NCBI RefSeq assembly: GCF_010728725.1
Contig: NZ_AP022606.1
Span: forward strand, 4,774,001 to 4,838,000
DNA length: 64,000 bases
DNA from: Mycobacterium branderi
GTDB taxonomy: Bacteria; Actinomycetota; Actinomycetes; Mycobacteriales; Mycobacteriaceae
Direction of reading: 5' to 3'
Shown here: positions 52,385 through 61,719 of the stretch, one piece after another
Layout of the letters: each line of letters starts with the position of its first letter
How positions within the stretch are numbered: position 1 is the stretch's first letter
Made by a program: the position numbers and the translations under genes
The notes under the pieces: model-generated
The model's input: only the letters and a program-made list of their open reading frames with translations
Database searches by the model: none
Told to the model about the DNA's origin: nothing

Positions 52385-52490
52385 CAGTTCATTGTGCCGC
52401 GCCGCAGCTAGCTCCGGCGCTTAGCGCCAGACCGCACGGCGTGTGCCAGAATGTCGGGGCATCAGCTAACCCAATCTGGAGGTAATCGCC

Positions 52491-52745
52491 GTGGTCGGTA
52501 CTGAGGTCGAGCGCCACACCGGGGTCGATGTTGCCGACGTGCCGTCCGCCGAATGGGGCTGGAGCAAGATCAACCACCGCACCTGGCGCATCGTCGGGCT
52601 GTGCATCGCCGGGTTCTTGCTGCTGATGCTGCGCGGCAACCATGTCGGCCACATCGAGAACTGGTTTTTGATCAGCTTCGCCGCGCTGACGCTGTTCGTC
52701 GTGGTGCGCGACTGGTGGGGCCGCCGCCGCGGCTGGATCAGGTAA
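52491..52745 (+). CDS. Small membrane protein (DUF2631)
   Basis: The 84-aa protein starts with GTG ([24 protein letters not shown]) and has two probable transmembrane helices, [16 protein letters not shown] and [18 protein letters not shown]. The C-terminus is basic (GRRRGWIR). It matches the DUF2631 actinobacterial family (Rv2876-like); function unknown. The gene is divergent from dxr (106-bp gap) with GGAGG just upstream, and its end overlaps the convergent DUF4097 gene by 8 bp. Confidence 0.83.
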   Translation: MVGTEVERHTGVDVADVPSAEWGWSKINHRTWRIVGLCIAGFLLLMLRGNHVGHIENWFLISFAALTLFVVVRDWWGRRRGWIR

Positions 52746-53487
52746 GCGTCGCGACGGCCCGGTGGATGTCGACGTCCCCGGAGCCGGTTCGCACCTTCAC
52801 GATCAACGTCTCGTCGCCGTCTTCGGGGCCGCCCGAGGGCTCCAAGCGGTTGGTGATGAGACCGGAGCCGGTCATGATGTCGAGGCGGGCGGCGCTGCCC
52901 TCCGGGATGCCGATTTCGACGGCGCCGCTGCTGGTATAGGCGGCGACGGCGCCGCCGACAGCGGCCGCGATGCGAACCGAACCGGATGCCGTTTGCGACT
53001 TCACCCGGCCGCGCAGCCGATCGATCGACAACGAGCCGCTGGCAGCCTGGAACTTCACCTCACCGTCGAGCTCGCCGATGTCGGCCCCACCCGAGGAGGT
53101 GGCGGCCTTGAGTCGGCCGGTAACCGTTTGTGCGACAAGGCTTCCGCTGGCTGACATAAAGTCGAAGTCCGCGAATTCGCCGTCGGCGCGCACGTCTGCG
53201 GACGCCACGGCGGCGCGGATCCGGGACTGCGACGGCAGTTCGACGACGATGTCGACCGCGCCCATCCGGTGCCCGAGGAAGCCGAATTTCGCCGGCGCGA
53301 CGGTCAGCTGACCGTTGGCGTAGGACACCCGCGCCTGCTCGGCGGCGCGGACGTCGGCCTGGCGGTTCGGGTCGCGTGGGCGGACCTCGACGACGGTGTG
53401 GGTCCGGTCGGTGGCGATCAGGCTAATCGAGCCCGCACCCGCGTCGACGCGGGCGGAGATGGGCTCGGGAGTGGCGAACGTGGGCAT
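52738..53487 (-). CDS. DUF4097 beta-strand repeat protein
   Basis: The ATG at 53487 has AAAGGAGG 5 bp upstream and gives 249 aa. The body is a run of short beta-strand repeats with alternating SG pairs ([51 protein letters not shown]), as in DUF4097/adhesin-like cytoplasmic beta-solenoids. No signal peptide or membrane helix is visible. It is encoded 20 bp downstream of a ribbon-helix-helix-like gene, so both form one unit. The function is unknown; related proteins can be targets or readouts of envelope stress systems. Confidence 0.82.
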   Translation of the reverse strand: MPTFATPEPISARVDAGAGSISLIATDRTHTVVEVRPRDPNRQADVRAAEQARVSYANGQLTVAPAKFGFLGHRMGAVDIVVELPSQSRIRAAVASADVRADGEFADFDFMSASGSLVAQTVTGRLKAATSSGGADIGELDGEVKFQAASGSLSIDRLRGRVKSQTASGSVRIAAAVGGAVAAYTSSGAVEIGIPEGSAARLDIMTGSGLITNRLEPSGGPEDGDETLIVKVRTGSGDVDIHRAVATLT

Positions 53488-53507
53488 GGGACCTCCTTTA
53501 TCGGTTC

Positions 53508-53966
53508 TCAGCGCACCCAACCGGTGACGTGATGGCGGGTGTCGGTTCGTGGCGGCGGTTCGATACGCGCCGCAGCGGCGCGGACCAACCAGGCGTTCAG
53601 GGAGATGCCGTCGCGGCGGGCGGCCGCCTCGATCCCGGCCCGCAGCGATTCCGGCAGCCGCAGAGTCACCCGCCAGGTGCCACCCTCGTCGTCGACCACT
53701 GGCGGCTGGGCGGGCGGCTCGTCGAGCGGTGGGCTGACAACGAACTCCGGGTCGCGGCCACGCAGCCGAACTTCGACCGAACGCGGCGCCAGTTCCCGCG
53801 TGATCTCCTCGGCGCCACTTGACAGCACCTCCAAGAGCGCCAATCGGATCGCCGACTCGAGTGGGGCGCTGAGCCTGTCGGCCAGGGCCTGCGCCTCGGC
53901 GCCGCCGGCCGCGGCAGCGACGTTCAGCTCGTGACGCACCGCGTCGACATACGGCTGCAAGTCCAT
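53508..53966 (-). CDS. HicB/ribbon-helix-helix-like protein
   Basis: The 152-aa protein has a helical N-terminal half (MDLQPYVDAVRHELNVAAAAGGAEAQALADRLSAPLESAIRLALLEVLS). Its C-terminal half carries the HicB/Arc-like motif WRVTLRLPESLRAGIEAAARRDGISLNAWLVRAAAARIEPPP, a ribbon-helix-helix DNA-binding unit (about residues 95-138). It is followed after 20 bp by the DUF4097 gene and no HicA-like toxin is adjacent, so it is not a usual toxin-antitoxin pair. A transcription regulator of its own operon is a reasonable guess. Confidence 0.75.
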   Translation of the reverse strand: MDLQPYVDAVRHELNVAAAAGGAEAQALADRLSAPLESAIRLALLEVLSSGAEEITRELAPRSVEVRLRGRDPEFVVSPPLDEPPAQPPVVDDEGGTWRVTLRLPESLRAGIEAAARRDGISLNAWLVRAAAARIEPPPRTDTRHHVTGWVR

Positions 53967-53997
53967 GCTGTCATGATGACATCATGTTGGTGTCACA

Positions 53998-54858
53998 TCA
54001 AGTGTCGTGATGACGTCGTCGGTAGTGGGCGGTTGCGAGCGCGGCCGCTACCAGCAGAACCAACGCCAGCAGCCACGGCCAGGCGCCGTGCTGGTGCACC
54101 CATCCGGCCAGTGCTCCCTGGACCCGCCCGGCCGCGGCGATCACCGCGTCCTGCGGGTGCCCGTGCAGGCGAAACAACCGCACCTCATAGAGGCCGTAGT
54201 AGCCGACGTACAGCCCGACGATGACCAGCAGCGCGCCGCCGGCGCGGTTCACGAACGGCAGGATTCGCCGCAGGCGATCGGCCAGCGCCGAGCTTGCACA
54301 CGCTGCGGCGACCGCCAGCACGCCGACAACCAACGTCAGCCCCGCGACGTAGGCCAGGTAGATCGACACGCTCCCCAAGATCGATCCGCCGCGAAGACCG
54401 GCGGCGGTGACCGCCAAGAACGGGCCGACGGTGCACGACAGCGATGCGATCGCATAGCCCAGGCCGTAGCCGTACATCGATCCCAGCCGAACCGTCGGAG
54501 CTCGTTGCGCGCCAAGCTTTTTCGGTACCAGTAAGGTCAGCTCTCGACCGACTAGCAGCCAAATGCCAAGGGCGACAAGCAGTCCGCCGATCAGCACCGT
54601 CAGGTACGGCATGTAGCGCTGCACCGCGGTCGCCGCCGACACGGTGAGCGCCCCGAACACTGCGAATACCGTCAGGAAGCCGAGCGCCATCCCGACGGTG
54701 GCCGCCACTGCGCGGCCGACCGACGTCAACCCTGGCGAGTCGCCGTCTTCTCCGCGGACCACCAGGACGAGATAGCCGGGCAGCATGGCGAATCCGCACG
54801 GGTTGAGCGCCGCGACCAATCCGGCGGCGAACGCCAAACCAACCAGTCCCTGGTCCAC
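53998..54858 (-). CDS. CcdA/DsbD-type thiol-disulfide transport membrane protein
   Basis: The 286-aa protein has about six to eight transmembrane helices. The conserved cysteines lie in AALNPCGFAMLPGYL (C21) and in IASLSCTVGPFLAV. It would carry reducing equivalents from the cytoplasm to exported thioredoxin-like proteins such as the Mpt53-like protein encoded 3 bp upstream. A C-terminal His/Arg-rich tail (HYRRRHHDT) ends it. The M. tuberculosis counterpart is Rv2877c. The two genes form a redox unit for envelope proteins. Confidence 0.88.
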   Translation of the reverse strand: MDQGLVGLAFAAGLVAALNPCGFAMLPGYLVLVVRGEDGDSPGLTSVGRAVAATVGMALGFLTVFAVFGALTVSAATAVQRYMPYLTVLIGGLLVALGIWLLVGRELTLLVPKKLGAQRAPTVRLGSMYGYGLGYAIASLSCTVGPFLAVTAAGLRGGSILGSVSIYLAYVAGLTLVVGVLAVAAACASSALADRLRRILPFVNRAGGALLVIVGLYVGYYGLYEVRLFRLHGHPQDAVIAAAGRVQGALAGWVHQHGAWPWLLALVLLVAAALATAHYRRRHHDT

Positions 54859-54861
54859 CGA

Positions 54862-55356
54862 TTACTTGAGCGCCGCCACCCGGTCGGACAGCTCTTGCGC
54901 AGGCATAGCTGCCGTCGGGTTGTTCACGAATGTCGATGTGCCGTCGGCGCGGTAGAACACATACGCGGGCTGCCAGGGAACGTTGTAGCGCGCCCAGATG
55001 GACCCGTCGGCGTCATTGAGGTTGGTGAAGTTCAGGTTGTATTTGGAGACGAAGTTCTGCATCGCCCCGACATCCGAGTGCGCCGCCACGCCCACGAAAG
55101 TCACCCCGGGGTTGGCGGCCGCAACCTGGCTGACCCCCGGCGCCTCGGCGTTGCAGTACGGGCACCACGGCGTCCAGAACCACAGCACGGCCGGTTTGCC
55201 CTGCAGACTGGCGCCGTTGAACGGGGCTCCGCCCAGAGTGGTTGCGGTGAAATTCAGCCGGTCGTCGGCCGCAAGCGCACTCGGTGCAATGCTGGTCGCG
55301 ACGGCGATGACAACCAGGGCAATAAGTTTCGTCAGGATGGAACAGTGAACCCTCAT
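54862..55356 (-). CDS. mpt53: Secreted thioredoxin-like protein (DsbE/Mpt53-like)
   Basis: The ATG at 55356 (GGAGG 7 bp upstream) gives 164 aa with a signal peptide ending after PSALA (residue 29). The mature protein has WFWTPWCPYCNAEAPGVSQ, with C65-P-Y-C68 as the redox pair, and the cis-Pro region NVPWQPAYVFYRADG. Homologues oxidise or shuffle disulfides in exported proteins. It lies 3 bp upstream of the CcdA-like gene, a partner in thiol relay. The symbol follows M. tuberculosis Rv2878c; paralogue assignment (DsbE versus DsbF) is less certain. Confidence 0.85.
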   Translation of the reverse strand: MRVHCSILTKLIALVVIAVATSIAPSALAADDRLNFTATTLGGAPFNGASLQGKPAVLWFWTPWCPYCNAEAPGVSQVAAANPGVTFVGVAAHSDVGAMQNFVSKYNLNFTNLNDADGSIWARYNVPWQPAYVFYRADGTSTFVNNPTAAMPAQELSDRVAALK

Positions 55357-55427
55357 GGCAGGCCTCCGATTTCGTATTTGCCTTAACCACGTAAAGCTGA
55401 CCGGGTTTAGTTCAAAATACGCCGGAT

Positions 55428-56516
55428 TCACGTCGCGTGTTCGGCGGCCAGCTGGCCGCACGCGGCGGCGATCTCCCGGCCGCGCGTGTCACGAACCGTG
55501 CACGAGACGCCCTGGGCCCGCACGCGCCGGACGAATTCGCGCTCCGCGGGTTTCGGGCTGGCGTCCCAGTCGCTGCCCGGTGTGGGGTTGAGCGGGATGA
55601 CGTTGACGTGGGCCAGCGTTCCGAGAGCGCGATGCAACAGGGTGCCCAGCCGCTCGGCCCGCCACGGCTGGTCGTTGACGTCGCGGATCAGCGCGTATTC
55701 GATCGACACCCGCCGGCCGGTGACGTCGGCGTAGTAGCGGGCGGCGTCCAGTGCTTCGGCGATCTTCCACCGGTTGTTGACCGGCACCAGCGTGTCGCGC
55801 AGCTCGTCGTCGGGTGCGTGCAGCGACAGCGCCAGCGTCACCCCGAGTCGCTCGTCGGCAAGCTTGCGGATGGCCGGGGCCAGGCCGACCGTCGACACCG
55901 TCACCGAGCGCGCCGAGATGCCGAAACCGCCCGTGATGCCGCGGACTGCGGCGACCACCCGGGCGTAGTTTGCCAGCGGCTCCCCCATGCCCATGAACAC
56001 CACGTTCGACAACCGGTCACCGAACTCGTCACGCAACTCCACCGCGGCGGCCCGCACCTGTTCGAGGATCTCCGCGGTGGACAGGTTTCGGGTGAGACCG
56101 CCCTGGCCCGTCGCGCAGAACGGGCAGGCCATACCGCAGCCGGCCTGCGACGAAATGCACACGGTGTTGCGCTGCGGGTAGCGCATCAGTACCGACTCGA
56201 AGCTGGTTCCGGCAGGGTCGTTGACGGCTCGCCACAGCGTCTTGCGGGTCTGGCCGGAATCGCAGGTGATCTCGCTGGCCGGCGCCAGCAGGTTCGGGAA
56301 CAGCGACTCGGCGATTCGGTCGCGAACCGCGGCGGGCAGGTCGGTCATCTGGCGCGGGTCGGCGATCAGCCGGCCGTAGTACTGGTGGGCGAGCTGTTTG
56401 GCGCGATACGCCGGCAGCCCAAGCTCGGCGACGGCGGCCGCGCGGCCGGCCTCGTCGAGGTCGGCCCAGTGACGCGGCGGCAGGGCCCGCCGCGGCGCCT
56501 CGAACACCAGCTTCAT
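55428..56516 (-). CDS. rlmN: Dual-specificity 23S rRNA/tRNA adenine-2 methyltransferase RlmN
   Basis: RlmN is a radical-SAM methylase that modifies A2503 of 23S rRNA and A37 of some tRNAs. The 362-aa protein has the cluster motif [14 protein letters not shown] (CxxxCxxC) and [27 protein letters not shown] follows, and the late resolving Cys is in [12 protein letters not shown]. The ATG at 56516 overlaps the cdsA stop (ATGA). In M. tuberculosis H37Rv this locus is annotated as two genes (Rv2879c/Rv2880c); here it is a single full-length gene. Confidence 0.95.
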   Translation of the reverse strand: MKLVFEAPRRALPPRHWADLDEAGRAAAVAELGLPAYRAKQLAHQYYGRLIADPRQMTDLPAAVRDRIAESLFPNLLAPASEITCDSGQTRKTLWRAVNDPAGTSFESVLMRYPQRNTVCISSQAGCGMACPFCATGQGGLTRNLSTAEILEQVRAAAVELRDEFGDRLSNVVFMGMGEPLANYARVVAAVRGITGGFGISARSVTVSTVGLAPAIRKLADERLGVTLALSLHAPDDELRDTLVPVNNRWKIAEALDAARYYADVTGRRVSIEYALIRDVNDQPWRAERLGTLLHRALGTLAHVNVIPLNPTPGSDWDASPKPAEREFVRRVRAQGVSCTVRDTRGREIAAACGQLAAEHAT

Positions 56517-57409
56517 GGCACCATCGTCAACACGACCCAGGCGGCCACCGCCGACGGCAAGAACCCGTCGAAGCGGTCCATCACCCCGCCGTGGCCCGGC
56601 AGCGATCTGCCCATGTCCTTGATGCCCAGGTCGCGTTTGACCTGCGATTCCACCAAGTCGCCCAGGGTGGCCGTGGCGACCAGCGTCAGACCCAGCAGAA
56701 CGCCGATCCAGGGTGGCTTGCCGGCCAGATACGTCACGCTCAGCGTCGTCGCGGCGGTCCCCAGGATCAGCGAACCGACCAGGCCCTCCCAGGACTTCTT
56801 CGGGCTGATCGCCGGGACCATCGGATGTTTGCCGAACAACACCCCAGCGGCGTACCCGCCGACGTCGGAGGCCACCACCCCGACCGCCAAGGAGAACACC
56901 CGGCCCGGCCCGTCGTGCGGATAGACCAGCAATGCGGCAAACGACGCGAACAGCGGAACCCAGGCGGCCAGGAACACCGTCGCCGACACGTCGCGCAGGT
57001 AATTCGCCGGTGAGGCATCGGGAATCGGCGCCGCCCGGCGACCGTGGCGGCTCAGCAACCGCCAGACCATGCAGATCACCACGGTGGCGCCGAAGCCGGC
57101 CAGCGCGCCGCGCGTTCCGAACGGCCAGGTGAGCCACACGGTTGCCTGGCCGCCGAGCACCAGCGGGATCACCGGAATCACATAGCCGGCGCCGCGCAGC
57201 CGCCGGCCCACCTCGAGCGTGGCCAGCAGTACGCCCACGGCAAGGATGCCGACGAACGCATGCGGGGCGAACAGCAAGCTGGCGATGACGGCCCCGCCCA
57301 GTACGGCGCCGACGGTGATCGCGACGGGCAGGTTGCGTCCCGCCCGTGACTTCTGCACCGACCCCTCCGCCGGGGTGCCTGTGCCGGTATCAGTGTCTGC
57401 CACGGACAT
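56513..57409 (-). CDS. cdsA: Phosphatidate cytidylyltransferase
   Basis: CdsA makes CDP-diacylglycerol for phosphatidylinositol and cardiolipin synthesis at the membrane. The 298-aa protein has about eight transmembrane helices and the family signature near the C-terminus: [34 protein letters not shown]. The charged N-terminus ([24 protein letters not shown]) precedes the first helix. It is encoded 16 bp downstream of frr and coupled to rlmN. Confidence 0.94.
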   Translation of the reverse strand: MSVADTDTGTGTPAEGSVQKSRAGRNLPVAITVGAVLGGAVIASLLFAPHAFVGILAVGVLLATLEVGRRLRGAGYVIPVIPLVLGGQATVWLTWPFGTRGALAGFGATVVICMVWRLLSRHGRRAAPIPDASPANYLRDVSATVFLAAWVPLFASFAALLVYPHDGPGRVFSLAVGVVASDVGGYAAGVLFGKHPMVPAISPKKSWEGLVGSLILGTAATTLSVTYLAGKPPWIGVLLGLTLVATATLGDLVESQVKRDLGIKDMGRSLPGHGGVMDRFDGFLPSAVAAWVVLTMVP

Positions 57410-57425
57410 CGTTGCTGCGCGGCCG

Positions 57426-57983
57426 CTAGACCTCCAGCAGCTCGCCTTCCTTGTGCTTGACCAGCTCGTCGATCTGGGCGACGTACTGGTGCGTGGTCTT
57501 GTCCAGGTCCTTCTCCGCCCGGCCGACCTCGTCCTCGCCGGCCTCCCCGTCCTTGCGGATGCGGTGCAGCTCTTCCATCGCCTTGCGGCGGATGTTGCGC
57601 ACCGAAACCCTGGCTTCCTCGCCCTTGTGCTTGGCCTGCTTGACCAGCTCGCGACGACGCTCTTCGGTCAGCTGAGGCACCGCCACCCGGATCAGGGTTC
57701 CGTCGTTGGTGGGGTTGACGCCCAGATCGGAGTTGCGGATCGCGGTCTCGATGGCGTGCAGCTGGTTGGCCTCGTACGGCTTGATGACGACCAGCCGCGC
57801 TTCGGGGACGTTGATGCTGGCCAGCTGGGTGATCGGGGTGGCGGCGCCGTAGTAGTCGATGACGATCTTGGAGAACATTCCCGGATTGGCCCGGCCGGTC
57901 CGGATGGTCGACAGATCATCGCGGGCCACCGACACCGCCTTTTCCATCTTCTCTTCGGCGTCGAAGAGAGTTTCGTCAATCAT
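57426..57983 (-). CDS. frr: Ribosome recycling factor
   Basis: Frr splits post-termination ribosomes together with EF-G. The 185-aa protein has [37 protein letters not shown] and the conserved [22 protein letters not shown]. Helical domain I is rebuilt at the C-terminus ([36 protein letters not shown]). It follows pyrH with a MIRU copy in the gap and precedes cdsA. All hallmarks are intact. Confidence 0.96.
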   Translation of the reverse strand: MIDETLFDAEEKMEKAVSVARDDLSTIRTGRANPGMFSKIVIDYYGAATPITQLASINVPEARLVVIKPYEANQLHAIETAIRNSDLGVNPTNDGTLIRVAVPQLTEERRRELVKQAKHKGEEARVSVRNIRRKAMEELHRIRKDGEAGEDEVGRAEKDLDKTTHQYVAQIDELVKHKEGELLEV

Positions 57984-57986
57984 GTT

Positions 57987-58033
57987 GCGCCGCTCCTCCT
58001 CATCGCTGGGCGCTCTGCATCGTCGTCGGCGCG
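57987..58033 (-). repeat. MIRU-type intercistronic repeat, copy 3 (pyrH-frr)
   Basis: Third copy of the element seen at 2321 and 49963, same orientation relative to its genes, with a two-base insertion (GCGCCCAGCG where the others have GCGAAGCG or GCGGAGCG). It fills most of the gap between the pyrH stop (58049) and the frr ATG (57983), giving frr its GAGGAGGAG ribosome-binding site. Confidence 0.83.
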
Positions 58034-58048
58034 CATGCGCCGTTCCTC

Positions 58049-58840
58049 CTAGGTGGTGACCAGCGTCCCAATTTTCTCACCCGCAACCGCGCGGGCGATA
58101 TTGCCGTCGGTCAGCAGGTTGAACACCAGGATCGGCATGCCATTGTCCATACACAGGCTGAACGCGGTGGCGTCGGCCACCCGAAGCCCGCGGTCGATGA
58201 CTTCGCGGTGGCTGATCGCGGTGAGCAGCTCGGCTTCGGGGTTGACCCGCGGGTCGTCGGCGAACACCCCGTCGACCGCCTTGGCCATCAAGACCACCTC
58301 GGCGCCGATCTCCAGGGCCCGCTGCGCGGCGGTGGTGTCGGTGGAGAAGTACGGCAGTCCCATGCCGGCGCCGAAGATCACCACCCGGCCCTTCTCCAGG
58401 TGCCGACGGGCGCGCAGCGGAATGTAGGGCTCGGCTACTTGACCCATGGTGATCGCGGTCTGGACCCGGGTGGCTATGCCTTCCTTTTCCAGAAAGTCTT
58501 GCAGCGCAAGGCTGTTCATGACTGTCCCGAGCATGCCCATGTAGTCCGAGCGGCTACGCTCCATGCCGCGCTGCTGCAATTGCGCGCCGCGGAAGAAGTT
58601 GCCGCCGCCGATCACCACAGCCACCTGAACGCCGTCGCGGACCACCTCGGCGATCTGGCGGGCCACCTGGGCCACCACGTCGGGATCCAGGCCGACCTGG
58701 CCGCCGCCGAACATTTCGCCGCCGAGCTTGAGCAGTACCCGGGAATATTTGGGCCGGCGTGGCGGCTCTGCGCCGGGATAGCCGTTGTCCGGTGGAAATG
58801 CCTCGACGCCGTTGGTGCTCGTCGGCTCCTGCTCCGTCAT
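58049..58840 (-). CDS. pyrH: Uridylate kinase
   Basis: PyrH phosphorylates UMP to UDP. The ATG at 58840, with GAGGAG 6 bp upstream, gives 263 aa; a longer frame to 58906 lacks a comparable site. The N-terminal 30 residues are a variable extension, followed by [25 protein letters not shown] and [39 protein letters not shown]. The UMP/ATP region shows [35 protein letters not shown]. Gene order pyrH-frr-cdsA-rlmN is conserved across actinobacteria. Confidence 0.95.
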   Translation of the reverse strand: MTEQEPTSTNGVEAFPPDNGYPGAEPPRRPKYSRVLLKLGGEMFGGGQVGLDPDVVAQVARQIAEVVRDGVQVAVVIGGGNFFRGAQLQQRGMERSRSDYMGMLGTVMNSLALQDFLEKEGIATRVQTAITMGQVAEPYIPLRARRHLEKGRVVIFGAGMGLPYFSTDTTAAQRALEIGAEVVLMAKAVDGVFADDPRVNPEAELLTAISHREVIDRGLRVADATAFSLCMDNGMPILVFNLLTDGNIARAVAGEKIGTLVTT

Positions 58841-58954
58841 CAGACTCCTCGCATGCGGGAGCGCCTTGCGGCCACCCCCAGGACAGCACCTTCTATCCTG
58901 CCTCATGGCAAGTCGCGGCGTTCGAGGTGGACCAGATTTTGCGGCGTGCCCGCC

Positions 58955-60448
58955 CTACGACGACGCGGTCAGGCCACGCGTGGCCGGCCCCTCCAGCAGT
59001 GTGCCGTCCGGCGCGAACCGCGATCCGTGCAGCGGGCATTCCCACGACTTGTCGGCGTCGTTCCAGTTGACGATGCCGCCCAAATGCGGACATACCGGCG
59101 AAACCCGGTGCGCCACACCGTCAATCGTGCACTGCGCTTCCATATGCCACGGCAATCCCTTGACCACGCCGCCGTCGGTCGACGCCTCGCGGCCTAACCG
59201 CGTCGCCGGCACCACCCATCCCTTGGCCATGTGCAAAGCGACCTCGAGATTCGCGCGCACGGCGCTCGTGACGCCGGCGATTTCATGCGGGCTCCACGCC
59301 GCGAACGCCTTCGACCAATCCATCCGCCCGCCCAGGATCCGGCCGCTGAGCACAAGCGCGGCCGCCACCCCGGCGGCGAGCCCCCACTTGTTGAAACCCG
59401 TTGCTATGAAAACCTTTTCGTCGCCTGGCAAGATCGACCCGACGTACGGCAGATGATCGACGGGCGTGTAGTCCTGCGCCGACCATTGGTGGGTCTGCGT
59501 GGCGCCGGGATAGTGTTCACGCGCCCACGACGACAACTCTTCCAGTTCAGCGGTGGGACTCTTGCGGCCCACGACATGGCTGGCACCGGCGACAATGAGC
59601 CGCTCGCCGTCGCCGGCCGGGGCGTATCGCACCGACCTGGTCGGCGCGCCGGCGGAGATGAACATCGGCCGGGTGATGGCCCCGGGAACCTCGAACGCCA
59701 AGCAGTAGGACCTGTTGGGCTTCAGCCGGGCGAAGTATCCGCCGCGGTCCAGAATCGGCATGCCGGTAGCGAGCACGCATTGCGCCGCGTCCACGTCGAC
59801 CTTGGCGTCCCCCGTCCGCGCGGTCAGTCGCACGCGGCCCTTACGGTGCGAGAGCCCCTGCACCCGCACACCCTCGACCAGTCGGCCGCCGCGGGTAGTG
59901 AGCTCATCAATGAGACTGTCCAGCAAGGGCATTGGGTCAAATTGCGCCTGGTTGGCCAGCCGGACGCCGCCGTGGTAGGGAAAAGGTACCTCGGCGTCGT
60001 CGTCCCATTCGGCGTCAAGCCCCGCCAACCGGCACGCAGCCAGTTCCGCACGCGCCGCCTCCACCTCGCCCGCGGATTGCGCATAGGTGTAGGCATCCTC
60101 CCGTTGAACCGCAACGCCGTTCGCCTCGCAGTAGTGCAGCAGCCAATCCTGGCCTTCCCGATTGCCCTGCACGTAGTCCCGCGCGACATCAGCGCCATGG
60201 TGGGACACGATCTTCGAGAGCACGGTGCCCTGTAGCAGGCTGATCTTCCCGGTGGTGTTGCCGGTGGTGACCGCCCCCGGGCTGCGGGCCTCCAACACCA
60301 GCACGTCCTTACCCGCGCGGGCCAGCAGCACGGCGGTGGTCAGCCCCGTGATGCCGGCACCCACGACCACCACGTCGGCGAACGGTTGTCCCAGGTTGGT
60401 TTTCGCGTTCTGCCGGCTTCGCTCGGCCAGCCACAGCGACATCGTCAT
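58955..60448 (-). CDS. FAD-dependent oxidoreductase with C-terminal Rieske [2Fe-2S] domain
   Basis: The ATG at 60448 (GTGGAGG upstream) gives 497 aa. The FAD-binding fold is ADVVVVGAGITGLTTAVLLARAGKDVLVLEAR near residue 24, with GNTTGKISLLQGTVLSKI and the late FAD motif FIATGFNKWGLAAGVAAALVLSG. The C-terminal Rieske domain has VCPHLGGIVNWNDADKSWECPLHGSRFAPDG with both CxH and CxxH ligands intact. This is the GlpA/DAO-type oxidase + Rieske architecture of unknown substrate. It is convergent with pyrH and divergent from the CsbD-like gene. Confidence 0.88.
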   Translation of the reverse strand: MTMSLWLAERSRQNAKTNLGQPFADVVVVGAGITGLTTAVLLARAGKDVLVLEARSPGAVTTGNTTGKISLLQGTVLSKIVSHHGADVARDYVQGNREGQDWLLHYCEANGVAVQREDAYTYAQSAGEVEAARAELAACRLAGLDAEWDDDAEVPFPYHGGVRLANQAQFDPMPLLDSLIDELTTRGGRLVEGVRVQGLSHRKGRVRLTARTGDAKVDVDAAQCVLATGMPILDRGGYFARLKPNRSYCLAFEVPGAITRPMFISAGAPTRSVRYAPAGDGERLIVAGASHVVGRKSPTAELEELSSWAREHYPGATQTHQWSAQDYTPVDHLPYVGSILPGDEKVFIATGFNKWGLAAGVAAALVLSGRILGGRMDWSKAFAAWSPHEIAGVTSAVRANLEVALHMAKGWVVPATRLGREASTDGGVVKGLPWHMEAQCTIDGVAHRVSPVCPHLGGIVNWNDADKSWECPLHGSRFAPDGTLLEGPATRGLTASS

Positions 60449-60628
60449 CGCCTCCACATACCCGGCCCGGCGTGGGCGAAACAATCGGAGGTTTGAGCGC
60501 GCAGTGCGGCGGGAATCCGCCGAGACGCGGCGAGAAGAGCGCGGAGATAACGAAGTCTTTGCGCCGCGCCGACAACCGGTCGAGACGATGGCCGGTCCAC
60601 GAGCAAGAGAGCCGATGAGGAGGAATCC

Positions 60629-60871
60629 ATGGCGGAGGAAAACAAGAGCGGACCCGCGGAAGGCGTAAAGGGCGTCGTCGAGGACGTCAAGGGCAAGGCC
60701 AAGGAAGCCGCCGGCAACGTGCTGGGCCAAGACGAGATGGTCCGTGAGGGCAAGGCGCAGCAGGACAAGGCGCAAGCCCAGCGCGACGCGGCGAAGAAGG
60801 AAGCCGAGGCCGACGCCGCCCGCGGCAGCGCCGCTGCCTCGGAGAAGCGCGAGCAGTCTCACCAGCAGTAG
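60629..60871 (+). CDS. CsbD-like stress protein (microaggregate-binding protein type)
   Basis: The 80-aa hydrophilic protein has GAGGAGG 5 bp upstream of its ATG. The N-terminal half (SGPAEGVKGVVEDVKGKAKEAAGNVLG) is the CsbD-type repeat, and the C-terminal half is an Ala/Glu/Lys/Gln-rich coil (KAQQDKAQAQRDAAKKEAEADAA). CsbD-family proteins are general-stress, desiccation-type proteins. Mycobacterial homologues are also annotated as microaggregate-binding protein 1. A hairpin terminator follows. It is probably stress-induced, but no sigma-factor promoter could be assigned. Confidence 0.83.
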   Translation: MAEENKSGPAEGVKGVVEDVKGKAKEAAGNVLGQDEMVREGKAQQDKAQAQRDAAKKEAEADAARGSAAASEKREQSHQQ

Positions 60872-60882
60872 CTGGATACAAG

Positions 60883-60918
60883 GACGGGCCCGGTCTGCAG
60901 TGGCGGACCGGGCCTGTC
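60883..60918 (+). terminator. Hairpin after the CsbD-like gene
   Basis: GACGGGCCCGGTC at 60883-60895 and GACCGGGCCTGTC at 60906-60918 form a 13-bp stem with one G-T pair around a 10-base loop, 12 bp after the stop codon. No T-run follows (GCATGTCTAATT), as is common for mycobacterial terminators. Confidence 0.65.
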
Positions 60919-61011
60919 GCATGTCTAATTACCCGGACGTAAATTCCGGTATATCGGAATAATCCTGTGCTGATCGGGGTAACCTGTGCTTGCTTACCAG
61001 GGGAGATACGG

Positions 61012-61719
61012 GTGGATGTCCTGCTGCTTACCGACGAAGCCGATTTCGCATCGGCGTTGCCGACGCTGGAGTTGTTCGCGGAGAAGGTCCGTCAGGCTCC
61101 CCTGAGCGACAGCACTGCGGGCCGGCACGAGCGCGCCGACATCGCGATCATCGATGCCCGGGCCAACCTGCCCGCGGCCCGCAAGGCATGCCAGCGGCTG
61201 ACGGCCACGGCGCCCGCGGTCGCCGTGGTGGCCGTCGTGGATGCCGCCGACTTCGTAGCGGTCGACCTCGACTGGCATTTCGACGACGTGCTGTTGGCCA
61301 ATGCCAGCGCCGCGGAGCTGTCGGCGCGGTTGCGGTTGGCGATCGCGCGTCGGCGCAGCACGCTGGAAGGCATCTGGGAGTTCGGCGACCTGGTGCTGCA
61401 CCCGGCGAGCTACACCGCGATGCTGTCGGGCCGTCATCTCGACCTCACGCTCACCGAGTTCAAATTGCTCAATTACCTTGTGCAGCATGCCGGTCAGGCG
61501 TTCACCCGCACCCGGCTGATGCACGAAGTGTGGGGTTACGACTGCGATCACCGGGCCCGCACGGTCGACGTCCACGTGCAACGCCTGCGCGCCAAACTGG
61601 GGCCCGAGCACGAATCGATCATCGACACGGTGCGCGGGGTCGGCTATATGGCCGTCACCCCGCCGCAACCGCGCTGGATAGTCAGCGAGCGTGCTGTCAG
61701 CCCGGTGCGGGCGTCGTAG
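61012..61719 (+). CDS. OmpR/GlnR-like orphan response regulator (Rv2884-like)
   Basis: The GTG at 61012, preceded by GGGGAGA, gives 235 aa. The N-terminal domain (VDVLLLTDEADFASALPTLELFAEKV ... ADIAIIDARANLPAARKACQRL) resembles the GlnR receiver more than a normal CheY-like receiver. Only the Asp of IIDA is a plausible acceptor, and the usual acidic pocket is poor. The C-terminal winged helix has LTLTEFKLLNYLVQHAGQAFTRTRLMHEVWGYDCDHRARTVDVHVQRLRAKLG and TVRGVGYMAVTP. It is alone, without a kinase gene beside it. The M. tuberculosis equivalent is Rv2884. A nitrogen-related role would be inference. Confidence 0.85.
   Translation: MDVLLLTDEADFASALPTLELFAEKVRQAPLSDSTAGRHERADIAIIDARANLPAARKACQRLTATAPAVAVVAVVDAADFVAVDLDWHFDDVLLANASAAELSARLRLAIARRRSTLEGIWEFGDLVLHPASYTAMLSGRHLDLTLTEFKLLNYLVQHAGQAFTRTRLMHEVWGYDCDHRARTVDVHVQRLRAKLGPEHESIIDTVRGVGYMAVTPPQPRWIVSERAVSPVRAS

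Noticed and set aside
53508..53966. HicAB toxin-antitoxin pair
   Set aside because: Only a HicB-like ribbon-helix-helix protein is found; the partner is a DUF4097 beta-repeat protein, not a HicA-type toxin.
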